A stretch of 64,000 nucleotides of DNA from CBDDFS01 sp965227255 (GCA_965227255.1 CBDDFS010000002.1:992001-1056000), one strand, 5' to 3'. Counted from the first letter of the stretch, positions 27,026 to 35,964 are shown. Program-made: numbers and translations. The notes: generated from the sequence alone by a model not told the origin.

Positions 27026-27049
27026 TCAAAGATTTAGGTTTTTAGAGAG

Positions 27050-27074
27050 GGCGGTGGAGACACCGCCTTTTTTT
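27050..27074 (+). terminator. Rho-independent terminator
   Basis: Perfect 7-base stem GGCGGTG/CACCGCC with GAGA loop and a run of seven T. It ends transcription of the barrel gene at 26165 and abuts the stop of the convergent gene at 27073. Confidence 0.85.
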
Positions 27075-27606
27075 ATTGGTCGTTCAAACTACTCGAAAGA
27101 CTATTCAGCGTTTCCTTCATATGAACAAAAGCCTCATCTTTAATTTGAATCCAGATACCTGCGGGTAATTCCTCCAAACCACATTCGGGATTATCAAATT
27201 CCATATCTCCACCACTTCCAAATGCAGATCTGCTCGATTCATGTTCAAAGTTGCTCATGCTCACTTCACATTTCGAATCGTCAATGACTTTGATCTCAAG
27301 ATCGTAATTTATACTTCCTGCGTATGTGTTCTGTCCAATGTTGTTTACCTGGACATGAACCGATGGACTTGATTTGAGCGTAAAACCCTCTTTATCTTCA
27401 GTATGTAATTTGGTGTCTTTGTTTTTTTTGAAGTAAAAGTCAAACCAGGATTTTGATGCCTCGTAGATTTTTTCCCGGGAATTCAGGTTACTTGATATCT
27501 CTGTATCAACCTTGTCGAAGGTATCCGGACTTCTTTCAACTTCAATATTCTGAGCACCTGAAATCAGGCCATATAATATAGCAGCAGAAAGAAAGAGGAA
27601 TCTCAT
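27073..27606 (-). CDS. Secreted protein of unknown function (possible DUF4468-like)
   Basis: The 177-residue product has a signal peptide (MRFLFLSAAILYGLISGAQ). The mature part includes SREKIYEASKSWFDFYF, VNNIGQNTYAGSINYDLEIKVIDDSKCEVSMSNFEHE and a C-terminal helix. The order helix, beta meander (YDLEIKVIDDSKCEVS), helix resembles the TBP-like fold of DUF4468 proteins, common in Bacteroidota, but I am not certain of the family. It starts one base after the stop of the upstream deoxynucleoside kinase gene and is probably cotranscribed with it, without an evident functional link. Confidence 0.7.
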   Translation of the reverse strand: MRFLFLSAAILYGLISGAQNIEVERSPDTFDKVDTEISSNLNSREKIYEASKSWFDFYFKKNKDTKLHTEDKEGFTLKSSPSVHVQVNNIGQNTYAGSINYDLEIKVIDDSKCEVSMSNFEHESSRSAFGSGGDMEFDNPECGLEELPAGIWIQIKDEAFVHMKETLNSLSSSLNDQ

Positions 27607-28233
27607 TTATTGTTTGGTTTCAAACAGGCCGTGAATCTCGGCATCGATCTTTTGGATGACTTCACCAAGATCTTCCATACTTTCAGAGAAATTATTCTCA
27701 TCAACGTCAATGACAAGTAGCTTACCATCTTCATACTCAGAGATCCAGGCTTCGTATCGTTCGTTGAGTCTCTTCAAGTAATCAATTCGAATACTTTCTT
27801 CGTAATCTCTTCCTCTTTTTTGAATCTGGTTCACAAGTGTTGGAACGCTTGCCCTTAAATAAATCAATAGGTCTGGTGGTTGGATGTATGAATTCATCAC
27901 CTCAAACAGTGAGAAATATGATTCAAAATCCCTTGTTGTCATCAAACCCATTGAGTGAAGGTTGGGAGCAAAAATGAAGGCATCTTCATAAATGGTCCTG
28001 TCTTGAATAACATCCTTATTATTCTTTCTAAACTCCATGATCTTTCCAAAGCGAGTTTTCAGAAAATAGATCTGCAGGTTGAATGACCATCTCTGCATAT
28101 CTTCATAGAAATCATTTAGATACGGGTTCTCGTCGGCATCCTCAAAGTAGGCATCCCAGTTATAATGTTTGGCCAAAAGTGTAGTGAGGGTTGTTTTCCC
28201 GGATCCAATGTTACCGGCTACAGATACAAGCAT
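27607..28233 (-). CDS. Deoxynucleoside kinase (dNK family)
   Basis: The 208-residue protein phosphorylates deoxynucleosides for salvage. Features are the P-loop GNIGSGKTT (7-15), the substrate-contacting EDADENPYLNDFYEDMQRWSFNLQIYFL, IQDRTIYEDAFIFA with the DR(S/T) motif, LLIYLRAS and the lid IQKRGRDYEE. Length and motifs match bacterial deoxyadenosine/deoxyguanosine kinases; the base specificity cannot be read from the sequence. The next gene starts directly after its stop. Together with nrdJ elsewhere in the window it feeds dNTP pools. Confidence 0.9.
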   Translation of the reverse strand: MLVSVAGNIGSGKTTLTTLLAKHYNWDAYFEDADENPYLNDFYEDMQRWSFNLQIYFLKTRFGKIMEFRKNNKDVIQDRTIYEDAFIFAPNLHSMGLMTTRDFESYFSLFEVMNSYIQPPDLLIYLRASVPTLVNQIQKRGRDYEESIRIDYLKRLNERYEAWISEYEDGKLLVIDVDENNFSESMEDLGEVIQKIDAEIHGLFETKQ

Positions 28234-28305
28234 GAAGTCAAATTTTAAGAGGCACTAATGTACAAATTATCCTCTGGTGTGCAAAGGTGAAAAGCGAGTC
28301 GCAGA

Positions 28306-29136
28306 CTAATTTTTTTCGATGTAATCGAATATTTTAAGTTGCTGACCATCAATGATAAAGAGTCTATTTTTATCTACCGCTAAACTTTTCACATCAGAAA
28401 CAGGTAGGGGGAGAGCTTCTATTTCTCTATCTCGTATTCGATATTTCTTAATGAGTCCGTCTTCAATATAATAGATGGCTTTTTCCGTGACCTGAAACTG
28501 GTCCAGACCCTTTATCAGGATGTTCTTGACATAGGTTCCATATTGATCAAATACCAGGATACCTGTTTCGGGATTGCTCACATACAAGGTATTGTTGTAT
28601 TCCTTCATGAAATTCGGTTGCATTTTGTATCCTAGGATCTGTGTCAGGTTCCCTGTACTATGAACTTCTTCAAGGGAAAGAGTTAATCTGTACAGTTTGA
28701 AAAGAAGCTGATCATACAGCCATATACCTGTATTGTAAGCCCTGCATGCCAAGGTAGGCTGGTCGAAATCGGTGAATTGCAAATCAATGGGTGATGCATT
28801 TTCACTCAGCTGATTATCCAGTATTACTATAACTCTGAAGTCTTCATACCACAGAAGAATCTTGTAGGGATCCGTGGCATCGATCGACATGATCTTGCCG
28901 TATCTCTGATTGTTGTATTGATTGATCCTTTTGCCTTCTCTGTCGTATTTAATGACGTTGTTTTTCTCAACCAGGTAAAAATTACCGAGCTGATCACCGG
29001 TTATCAGGCGCGCTTCGCTTTCAAAGGATTCAATCAAACGATATTCTCCCTGTGAGTATAAACCCTTGGAAAAAATAAAAATGAAAATGAGTGCAGAACT
29101 AAGCCGAATTGCCAAGACCGTATATTTCGTCAACAT
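28306..29136 (-). CDS. Membrane-anchored beta-propeller-like protein of unknown function
   Basis: The start ATG at 29136 (MLTKYTVLAIRLSSALIFIFIF) is preferred to an ATG 14 codons upstream because it gives a proper signal/anchor and a shorter overlap with the gene upstream. The 276-residue product then has repeated blades: YRLIESFESEARLITGDQ, NNVIKYDREGKRINQYNNQRYG, YVSNPETGILVFDQYGTYVKNI, YYIEDGLIKKYRI, LFIIDGQQLKIFDYI. This NHL/6-bladed propeller pattern has no catalytic motif I recognise. The start overlaps the 3' end of the GH3-family gene by 38 bases, so translation of the two may be coupled. Confidence 0.75.
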   Translation of the reverse strand: MLTKYTVLAIRLSSALIFIFIFSKGLYSQGEYRLIESFESEARLITGDQLGNFYLVEKNNVIKYDREGKRINQYNNQRYGKIMSIDATDPYKILLWYEDFRVIVILDNQLSENASPIDLQFTDFDQPTLACRAYNTGIWLYDQLLFKLYRLTLSLEEVHSTGNLTQILGYKMQPNFMKEYNNTLYVSNPETGILVFDQYGTYVKNILIKGLDQFQVTEKAIYYIEDGLIKKYRIRDREIEALPLPVSDVKSLAVDKNRLFIIDGQQLKIFDYIEKN

Positions 29137-30616
29137 ATTTACGGCTGTTTGAGAGTCTGGGAACTTTATGTTGTCCACCCAACTTGTTTTTATCCTTCAG
29201 CCAGTTGTAAAACGTATCTTTCTTCATACTTCGTATAACCGGCATCTGCAATGTCAGATCACCGCTTCTCTTTGCTTCATAATCTGAATTGATCGATTTC
29301 AGGGCTTCATCAAGGATCTGAGTGAAATTTTGAAGGTTTTCGGGTTCTTTTTCAAACTCAATAAGCCACTCGTGACCTCCGGCTTCTTTATTTGTCAAGA
29401 ATATTGGCGCTGCTGTGTATTCAGTAACCTTAGCATTAGTTTGCTCACAGGCAATGGCGATGGATTTTTCAGCATTATCGATAATGACTTCCTCTCCAAA
29501 AGCGTTGATGAAATGTTTTGTTCTGCCCGAAACGATAATTCGATAGGGGGATAGAGAAGTGAACTGGATGGTATCACCTATCTTATATCTCCACAGGCCT
29601 GCATTGGTTGAGATGACAATGGCGTAATTAACCCCAACTTCAACTTCTTCGAGCGAAAGGGTTTTCGGATTTTCATTTTCTATCTCTTCCATGGGAATGA
29701 ACTCATAATAAATGCCATAATCAAGCATGAGCAACATTTCATTCACACTACTTTGATCCTGAATTCCGAAGAATCCCTCCGAGGCATTGTAGAGCTCGAG
29801 ATAATTAACAGATCTTCCGCCAAAAAGATCCTTATACTGACTTCTATAAGGCTCAAAGTTGACTGCCCCATGAAAATAAACTTCCAGGTTTGGCCATACT
29901 TCCATGATGTTCTCCTTATTTCGGATATCGAGAATAAGATTTAATAATTTCAACATCCATGAAGGTACGCCGGCAATATTGGTTACATCCTCCATGGAAG
30001 TGGTTCTGGCAATCTTATCCAGTTTCTCTTCCCAATCTTCGAGCAGTGCAATGGACGTATCCGGAGTTTTCAGGATGTCGGCCCAGAAAGGAAGGTTTCT
30101 GATAATAATAGCGCTGAGATCTCCTGCATAAGCCGATCTGTTAATTGGATTCAGCTCTCTGCTTCCACCGAGCATGAGCCCTTTGCCTGAGAATATTTTG
30201 GTGTTCGGGTTGTTGTTGCAGTAGATGGACAACATATCCTTTCCTCCCTTGAAGTGGCATTCTTCCAGCGCATCTTTGGTTACGGGAATGAATTTACTCT
30301 TGTCGCTGGTTGTTCCCGAAGATTTGGCAAACCATTGAGTTTCGCCCGGCCACAGAACGTCTTTTTCACCTTTTCTCAGACGGTTGATAAAAGGCTTGAG
30401 ATCATCGTAGTCCTGAATAGGAACTCTGGATTTGAAATCGTCAAGGTTGCGGATGGTCTTAAAGGAGTGTTTCTTCCCCCATTCCGTCTTTTGAGCATCG
30501 GTGATCAAATTATCAAGAAGTTCGTTTTGAACTTCAAGTGGGTATTTCATGAAGAGTTCAATCTGGTGAATCCTCTTCTTCATGACCCAGGAAATTAAGG
30601 AATTAAGAATGGGCAT
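29099..30616 (-). CDS. GH3-family acyl-adenylate/acyl-amido synthetase-like protein
   Basis: The 505-residue protein resembles plant GH3 (auxin-responsive) enzymes, which adenylate a carboxylic acid and join it to an amino acid. Motifs visible: LWPGETQWFAKSSGTTSDKSKFIPVTK (P-loop-like SSGTTSGKSK), NYLELYNASEGFFGIQDQ (ATP/acyl site with YxxSEG), EVEVGVNYAIVISTNAGLWRYKIGDTIQFT and SGRTKHFINAFGEEVI with IDNAEKSI. Bacteroidota carry such genes widely, but their substrates are unknown. It heads a small minus-strand unit with the propeller gene at 28306. The ATG at 30616 is the first in frame after the intergenic gap. Confidence 0.88.
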   Translation of the reverse strand: MPILNSLISWVMKKRIHQIELFMKYPLEVQNELLDNLITDAQKTEWGKKHSFKTIRNLDDFKSRVPIQDYDDLKPFINRLRKGEKDVLWPGETQWFAKSSGTTSDKSKFIPVTKDALEECHFKGGKDMLSIYCNNNPNTKIFSGKGLMLGGSRELNPINRSAYAGDLSAIIIRNLPFWADILKTPDTSIALLEDWEEKLDKIARTTSMEDVTNIAGVPSWMLKLLNLILDIRNKENIMEVWPNLEVYFHGAVNFEPYRSQYKDLFGGRSVNYLELYNASEGFFGIQDQSSVNEMLLMLDYGIYYEFIPMEEIENENPKTLSLEEVEVGVNYAIVISTNAGLWRYKIGDTIQFTSLSPYRIIVSGRTKHFINAFGEEVIIDNAEKSIAIACEQTNAKVTEYTAAPIFLTNKEAGGHEWLIEFEKEPENLQNFTQILDEALKSINSDYEAKRSGDLTLQMPVIRSMKKDTFYNWLKDKNKLGGQHKVPRLSNSRKYVDEIYGLGNSA

Positions 30617-30684
30617 CCGAAAAAATTCGTTTGCCCAAACTTAATAAAAACTTGCTCAATCGAGGCTCTGTAGCCCCTCGCGTA

Positions 30685-32466
30685 TTATTCGATAACTATG
30701 TCGAATGGCATTCTCATGAAGATACCTCCTTGAGTTACATTCTGATAAACAGAATTGAATCTCTCGAATTGATCTCCAAAATATTTCTTTGCCATTTTGC
30801 TTTCTACATCTGTTGAGAAATCTGTCATCAAACTTTTGAATGGATCTTTTTGCTCGGGATACTCGATCACTTCCATGCTCTCCACTTCACCCATTTCGCG
30901 GGCAATTTCCATGGCTCTTTCCAATCCTCCAAGTTCATCAACCAATCCTCTTTCCAAAGCATCTGTTCCACTCCAAACACGCCCCTGACCAATGGAGTCA
31001 ACTTCGGCATAAGTCATGTTTCGTCCTTCGGCAACTTTATTCACGAAATCGTCATAGATTCTCTCGATCATATCCACGATGTACTGCTCTTCAACCGGTT
31101 TAAGTGCTCGTGTTCCATTTCCCATATCAGAATAAGTATTGGTATTCACCGTATCAAAAGTGATTCCCAATTTATTCTTGAACATGGCACCCATATTTGG
31201 AACAAGTCCGAATACTCCAATAGATCCTGTTATTGTATTAGGATCGGCTATGATCTTATCGGCACCACATGAAATGTAATATCCACCTGAAGCGGCAAGA
31301 TTACCCATGGATACAACCACCGGTTTAACTTCTTTGGTCAATTCAACTTCTCTCCAAATAATATCAGAAGCAAGTGAACTTCCACCCGGTGAGTTTACTC
31401 TCAATACAACGGCTTTCACGTTCTCATTTTTTCTGGCTTTTTCAATGGCCTTGGCAATGGTTTTTGAACCCATTGAACCATCTTCGCTTTCACCTACAAC
31501 GATATCACCACTGGCATAGACAACAGCGATCTTGTTCTTGTATTCGTCGAGGGATTTTTCGTCTGAATCATCATCAAGTGGAGCATTCATATATTTAGAC
31601 ATACTCACAAATGAAAGGTCTTCATCCTCTTCAATTTCGAGTCGTGATTTCATCATATCAAGAACTTCATCACGATACTGAACACCGTCGATCAAACCTA
31701 GCTGAACAGCTGTTATCGGCGCTCTAACGGTCAAACCATCACAATATGCGTTCAATTTATCAACACTGATTTTTCTGGAGTCAGACATTTCTTCTATCAT
31801 GGTGTTCCACAAGCTGCCTACAAATGCTTCTGTCTGCAATCTGTTTTCATCACTCATGTTTTCTCTGGTAAATGGCTCCACTGCGCTTTTGAACTTTCCA
31901 TGTCGAATTACCTGAACATCGATTTCGAGTTTCTCAAGACTTCCTTTAAAGAACATTCTCTGAGATGTCAATCCTGACAACTGCATTAGACCTCCCGGAT
32001 TAAGAAATATTTTATCGCCGGCAGTTGCAAGGTAATAGGCATTCTGATCCAGTACTTCCCCGTAGGTGTAAACGAATTTGCCAGACTCTTTGAATTTAAC
32101 CAATGCGTTTCTGATCTCATTCATTCTGGCCATTCCCACGTTTACAATAGTAAGATCAAGAAAGACACCTTTGATTCTGTCATCTTCAGCTGCCTTGTCA
32201 AGATTGCTCAACACATCATTCAAACCAATCTTTGGATCGGTGGAAAAGTCGGAGAAATCAAAATTTTCAAAAGGATCTGTCTGGGTTCTGTCTCCCATAG
32301 GTTCATCTAGAGACATATATAAAATGCTGTTTTCTTTTACAGCAACTTTGTCATCACCCGAAGAAGCAAAAATGGCGAGTATACCAAATAGAATTGCCAG
32401 ACTGAGGAAACCGGCAACAATTGTTCCGAAAACGGATGCAAAAAAGAATTTAAAAAACTGTTTCAT
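30685..32466 (-). CDS. sppA: Signal peptide peptidase SppA, 67-kDa type
   Basis: The 593-residue protein is a membrane-anchored serine protease (S49) that degrades leftover signal peptides. An N-terminal membrane segment (residues about 8-35) is followed by two homologous half-domains. The general-base Lys lies in the N-terminal half (RHGKFKSAVEPFTRENMS); the nucleophile Ser in the C-terminal half (RVNSPGGSSLASD), followed by SMGNLAASGGYYISCGADKI and TGSIGVFGL. Both halves being fused is the E. coli-type long form. It is divergent from folK, with 60 bases between the starts. A minus-strand promoter match sits in that gap. Confidence 0.93.
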   Translation of the reverse strand: MKQFFKFFFASVFGTIVAGFLSLAILFGILAIFASSGDDKVAVKENSILYMSLDEPMGDRTQTDPFENFDFSDFSTDPKIGLNDVLSNLDKAAEDDRIKGVFLDLTIVNVGMARMNEIRNALVKFKESGKFVYTYGEVLDQNAYYLATAGDKIFLNPGGLMQLSGLTSQRMFFKGSLEKLEIDVQVIRHGKFKSAVEPFTRENMSDENRLQTEAFVGSLWNTMIEEMSDSRKISVDKLNAYCDGLTVRAPITAVQLGLIDGVQYRDEVLDMMKSRLEIEEDEDLSFVSMSKYMNAPLDDDSDEKSLDEYKNKIAVVYASGDIVVGESEDGSMGSKTIAKAIEKARKNENVKAVVLRVNSPGGSSLASDIIWREVELTKEVKPVVVSMGNLAASGGYYISCGADKIIADPNTITGSIGVFGLVPNMGAMFKNKLGITFDTVNTNTYSDMGNGTRALKPVEEQYIVDMIERIYDDFVNKVAEGRNMTYAEVDSIGQGRVWSGTDALERGLVDELGGLERAMEIAREMGEVESMEVIEYPEQKDPFKSLMTDFSTDVESKMAKKYFGDQFERFNSVYQNVTQGGIFMRMPFDIVIE

Positions 32467-32485
32467 GATTTATCGTATTTGCAGA

Positions 32486-32515
32486 CAAAAATATTTTTAA
32501 AATTTACACAGCAAA
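32486..32515 (-). promoter_or_regulatory. Candidate promoter for sppA
   Basis: On the minus strand a TTTG (32512-32515) and a TATTTTTG (exact TAnnTTTG, at 32486-32493) are 18 bases apart. The -7-like box lies about 20 bases from the sppA ATG, implying a very short leader. The region also covers the start area of divergent folK. Confidence 0.5.
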
Positions 32516-32526
32516 GAAGGATTTAC

Positions 32527-33045
32527 ATGAGTGGTAAAATATCGTTTCAAGAGGAAAAAAGGGCCGAATTATATTTAGGGTTGGGTTCGAATATGGGCGA
32601 TAGAAGCAGTTATCTCATGAATGCTCTGGAAAGTCTTGAAATGATATTCGGACCAGTTAAAAGGAAGTCGCGTGTATATGAAACTGAAGCATGGGGGAAG
32701 AAAGACCAACAAGCTTTTTTGAACATGGTTTGTTCATTTTCCACGATTTATTCCATAAATGATGTTCTAAAACAGGTTATGAATGTGGAGAATGATCTTG
32801 GTAGGATCAGAGAAGAAAAATGGGGGGCTAGAACAATTGATATTGATATTCTTTTTTATAACGACTTGATAATCAATGAAAAAAATCTAATCGTACCTCA
32901 TCCGGAAATACAAAATCGTCGATTTGTTCTTGATCCATTAAAGGAAATTGCTCCACATTTAATTCACCCAATTTTAAAAACCAACATTGAACATTTATCG
33001 AAAGAGTGTCGAGATACATCGAAGGTTGAGGTCTATACATCTTGA
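32527..33045 (+). CDS. folK: HPPK, 2-amino-4-hydroxy-6-hydroxymethyldihydropteridine diphosphokinase
   Basis: The 172-residue enzyme pyrophosphorylates the pterin precursor of folate. Family residues are YLGLGSNMGDRSSYL at the N-terminus, YETEAWGKKDQQAFLNMVC, the NDLGRIREEKWGARTIDIDILFYN ATP/metal segment with two catalytic Asp, and VPHPEIQNRRFVLDPLKEIAP. The ATG at 32527 is chosen over the one 16 codons upstream because an AAGAAGG stands 6 bases before it and it matches family length. It is divergent from sppA. No other folate gene is adjacent. Confidence 0.93.
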   Translation: MSGKISFQEEKRAELYLGLGSNMGDRSSYLMNALESLEMIFGPVKRKSRVYETEAWGKKDQQAFLNMVCSFSTIYSINDVLKQVMNVENDLGRIREEKWGARTIDIDILFYNDLIINEKNLIVPHPEIQNRRFVLDPLKEIAPHLIHPILKTNIEHLSKECRDTSKVEVYTS

Positions 33046-33163
33046 AAAGCTTGTTAATTAATACTTTGCCGAATTTTAAAAATACTTCTCAAATTGTTTT
33101 TCTTTGTCAAAAACACTATAATTGCAGTTGCAATTTTGTAAATATTTAATGAAGCATAACAAA

Positions 33164-34885
33164 ATGAAAATTTTTAGTTTGAAAACGCTGCTGGTTGCCA
33201 CGGCAGCTGTGGGTTTGATGGCCTGTAATCCGCTAAATAAAATGGCGAAAAAGGCGAAGGAAGTGAACTATACTGTTACTCCGAATCCTTTGGAAATGCA
33301 TGCCGACAGTGTGATGATCGACATTACGGGGAGTATCCCGGCCAAATTCTTCAATAAGAAGGTTTCTGTTGAAGTTACACCGGTTCTTGAATATGGAGGC
33401 AAAACAAAAGACTTCAAGCCTATCGTTCTTTCAGGTGAACTTTCTGAAGTTGACGGAACGAAGATTTCTTATGACAACGGCGGAAGTTTTACTCACAGGG
33501 CTCAGATCCCTTATGAGGATGGAATGCAAAAAGCTGTTCTGACAGTTAAAGCAGAAGGTAAGTACAAGTCTGCTTCGAAGTCATTCGACGGAGTTAAAAT
33601 TGCCGAAGGAACAAATATCACTCCATACATGCTGCAGGATGATGACAAGCCTGTACTTGGAGCGGATAACTTCCAAAGAATTACTCCGGTAAATAGTTAT
33701 GCTGAAATACATTATTTGATCAACTCTCCACAGGTAAGAGGTTCTGAATTGTCTGACGATGACATCAAAGCCATGAAGGAATTTATTTCAACAGGTGCAG
33801 AGGTAGGTTACATCTGGAAAAATGCTCAGATCGATGCTTATGCTTCTCCGGATGGTGAACTTTCATTGAACGAAAATCTTGCCGATGATCGTGCCGGTTC
33901 TGCAGCTCGCGCCGTTAAGGACATGTTGAGAAGAGGAAAAGCCGATGCAGGTAAAGCGGATGAGTTTTACGCCAAGAATGGAAAAGGTGAGGACTGGGAT
34001 GGTTTCAAGAAAGCCATGGAAGAGTCTGACATTGAAGACAAGAACCTGATTCTTCGAGTTCTTGAAATGTATGCTGATCCTGTGAAAAGAGAAGAAGAGA
34101 TCAAAAATCTTGCTGCTACATATGTAGAAGTTGCCGATAAGATTCTTCCTCAATTAAGAAGATCACAGATCACATTGAACGCTGAAATCGTAGGTAAGAG
34201 TGATGAGGAAATTTCAAGAATGGCTGACAGTGCTCCTGATAGCCTGAGTGTTGAAGAAATTCTTTACGCTGCTACATTGACGAATGATCTTAACAAAAAG
34301 AAAGACATCTACACTAAAGCTTCCAGTGCTTATCCGGAAGACTGGAGAGGTCCAAACAATGTCGGTTATGTTCTTTTCATGCAAAACGACATGAATGGTG
34401 CCAAGTCTCAGTTTGAGAAAGCCGCTGGTTTGAATGTGAACAATGCTGCTGTAAACAATAACCTTGGTGTTGTTGAGAGAAGAAACGGTAACGTCGAAAA
34501 AGCACTTGAATATCTTGAGTCAGCTGAAGGTAACTTCCCGGAAGTTAGCGAGAACTTAGGTTTGATCTGGATCAAGAAAGGAGACTACGAAAAAGCTGCT
34601 CAGTACTACGGTTCAACTGAAAGCTTCAACGCTGCTCTTGCTAAGTTGTTGAATGGCGACGCTGATGGTTCTGCCAAGATGCTGAATGGTATCGATGATA
34701 AGGATGAGGCTTACTCACACTATCTTATGGCCATCATCGAAGCCAGAAACAACAACCAGGATGGTATGATGAAGCATTTGAAAATGTCAATCGACAAAGA
34801 CGGAATGTACAAAGGAAAAGCCAAGGATGATGTAGAATTCATCAAGTTCAGAGATAATTCTGAATTCCAGGCGGCTACGAACTAA
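33164..34885 (+). CDS. Lipoprotein with OmpA-like segment and TPR repeats
   Basis: The 573-residue product starts with a lipoprotein signal peptide (MKIFSLKTLLVATAAVGLMAC; Cys about residue 21) using the ATG at 33164. An upstream ATG at 33149 would add five residues. Residues about 30-150 are beta-rich. Residues about 170-310 include AEIHYLINSPQVRGSEL and IDAYASPDGELSLNENLADDRAGSAARAVKDML, which resembles a degenerate OmpA C-terminal domain with the SPDG and RA elements. The last 220 residues hold about three to four TPR-like units (YPEDWRGPNNVGYVLFMQNDMNGAKSQFEKAA, VNNNLGVVERRNGNVEKALEYLESAE). Bacteroidota T9SS components such as PorE combine TPR and OmpA, but beta-propeller and CRD parts are absent here. 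A terminator follows at 34909. Confidence 0.8.
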   Translation: MKIFSLKTLLVATAAVGLMACNPLNKMAKKAKEVNYTVTPNPLEMHADSVMIDITGSIPAKFFNKKVSVEVTPVLEYGGKTKDFKPIVLSGELSEVDGTKISYDNGGSFTHRAQIPYEDGMQKAVLTVKAEGKYKSASKSFDGVKIAEGTNITPYMLQDDDKPVLGADNFQRITPVNSYAEIHYLINSPQVRGSELSDDDIKAMKEFISTGAEVGYIWKNAQIDAYASPDGELSLNENLADDRAGSAARAVKDMLRRGKADAGKADEFYAKNGKGEDWDGFKKAMEESDIEDKNLILRVLEMYADPVKREEEIKNLAATYVEVADKILPQLRRSQITLNAEIVGKSDEEISRMADSAPDSLSVEEILYAATLTNDLNKKKDIYTKASSAYPEDWRGPNNVGYVLFMQNDMNGAKSQFEKAAGLNVNNAAVNNNLGVVERRNGNVEKALEYLESAEGNFPEVSENLGLIWIKKGDYEKAAQYYGSTESFNAALAKLLNGDADGSAKMLNGIDDKDEAYSHYLMAIIEARNNNQDGMMKHLKMSIDKDGMYKGKAKDDVEFIKFRDNSEFQAATN

Positions 34886-34908
34886 GAATTCGCAAAACTT
34901 ATAAAGAA

Positions 34909-34936
34909 AGGCTTCGAGAGATCGAGGCCTTTTTTT
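34909..34936 (+). terminator. Rho-independent terminator
   Basis: A 9-base stem with one G-U pair (34909-34917 with 34922-34930), a GAGA loop, and a run of six T. It begins 24 bases after the lipoprotein stop. Confidence 0.8.
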
Positions 34937-34965
34937 ATTTGTTGATCTGCTAAGTTGTTAATTGT

Positions 34966-35364
34966 TTAGGCTTTCAGATTTCTGGCCGTGGTCCTCTTGC
35001 TGGATGTGAATATGGCTGTAAGTTCTTTTGCTTCTTTAAGAAGTGAAATAAAGTCTACATCATAGTTCCTGTCTCTGGAAAACTCTTGAATCAATTCAAG
35101 CCAATATACAGTTTCATCCGCCTCTTCAACGACAATGCACAGTTTGGAGTAAAACTCACGTTTTGACCTTGCTCTGCATGCCGCACGATAATTTGCGCCG
35201 ATAGATGTGGCCGATTTCAACACCTGATGGATTAAATTGGAACTATGAGGTGAATATTTGATTTTTTCACAAGTATTTATTGTTTCCAGTGAGAATTCAA
35301 ATGTTCTTTTGATAAGAGAACCAGCAATTGAAGTTGAATGGTCTCGATTTAGAAGATTAACCAC
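34966..35364 (-). CDS. Four-helix-bundle (23S rRNA IVS-type) protein
   Basis: The 132-residue product is all-helical: FEFSLETINTCEKIKYS, SNLIHQVLKSATSIGANYRAACRARSKREFYSKLCIVVEEADETVYWLELI, ISLLKEAKELTAIFTSSKRT. The motif SIGANYRAACRARSKREF is the signature of 'four helix bundle' proteins first seen in intervening sequences of spirochaete 23S rRNA genes; Bacteroidota have many free-standing copies of unknown role. It starts at a GTG (35362-35364); a stop immediately precedes it in frame, and no ATG lies early in the gene. Both flanks carry TTAA-rich repeated DNA. It is between a terminator and the SPOUT methyltransferase gene on the same strand. Confidence 0.85.
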   Translation of the reverse strand: MVNLLNRDHSTSIAGSLIKRTFEFSLETINTCEKIKYSPHSSNLIHQVLKSATSIGANYRAACRARSKREFYSKLCIVVEEADETVYWLELIQEFSRDRNYDVDFISLLKEAKELTAIFTSSKRTTARNLKA

Positions 35365-35430
35365 TTAACAAATTAACCAAAGAGGGTATGATATTCAAAG
35401 AGAAAAACTCTTCCCAGAATCGTCAATCTC

Positions 35431-35964
35431 TTATTTCAAAGCCCTAAACATCTCCCACAAAACAATCCCTGCAGAGATAGATACATTCAGACTGTGCTTT
35501 GTGCCCTCCTGAGGTATTTCGATCACTTCAAGGGCGGCTTTCATGAATTCTTCGGAAACACCATCAACTTCGTTGCCGAATACAATGGCGAAAACTGAAT
35601 CGGGTGGTGTGAAATCGTTCAGAGACGTGGAATTCTCTGCTTGCTCTATGGGGTAAACATCTATTTTGTGATACTCCAGTTCGTGGGCTGCATCTGAAGC
35701 TGAAGCAAAGTATTTCCATTTAACAGTTTCCGTTGCTCCCAGAGCAGTTTTATGAATCTCCCGGTGTGGGGGCTGGGCTGTGAAGCCAGTTAGCCAAATT
35801 TCTTTGATTCTGAAAGCATCAGCCGTACGGTATACAGATCCGATATTATGGAGACTTCGAATGTTGTCCAAAATGACAATAACAGGAATTTTTTCAATTT
35901 CCTGGAATTCCTCAGGTGAGATCCTGTTCAATTCCTGCAACTTTAACTTCCGGAAACCGCCCAT
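35431..35964 (-). CDS. TrmH/SpoU-family RNA 2'-O-methyltransferase
   Basis: The 177-residue protein is a SPOUT (trefoil-knot) methyltransferase. Family motifs are VILDNIRSLHNIGSVYRTADAFRIKEIWLTGFT (motif 1, with Asn and Arg), FAIVFGNEVDGVSEE (motif 2) and EIPQEGTKHSLNVSISAGIVLWEM (motif 3, SAM-binding loop). It lacks the N-terminal substrate-binding domain of RlmB, as in short TrmL/TrmH-like enzymes. The RNA target (tRNA or rRNA ribose) is not determined. Divergent from mutS across 35-68 bases. Confidence 0.88.
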   Translation of the reverse strand: MGGFRKLKLQELNRISPEEFQEIEKIPVIVILDNIRSLHNIGSVYRTADAFRIKEIWLTGFTAQPPHREIHKTALGATETVKWKYFASASDAAHELEYHKIDVYPIEQAENSTSLNDFTPPDSVFAIVFGNEVDGVSEEFMKAALEVIEIPQEGTKHSLNVSISAGIVLWEMFRALK

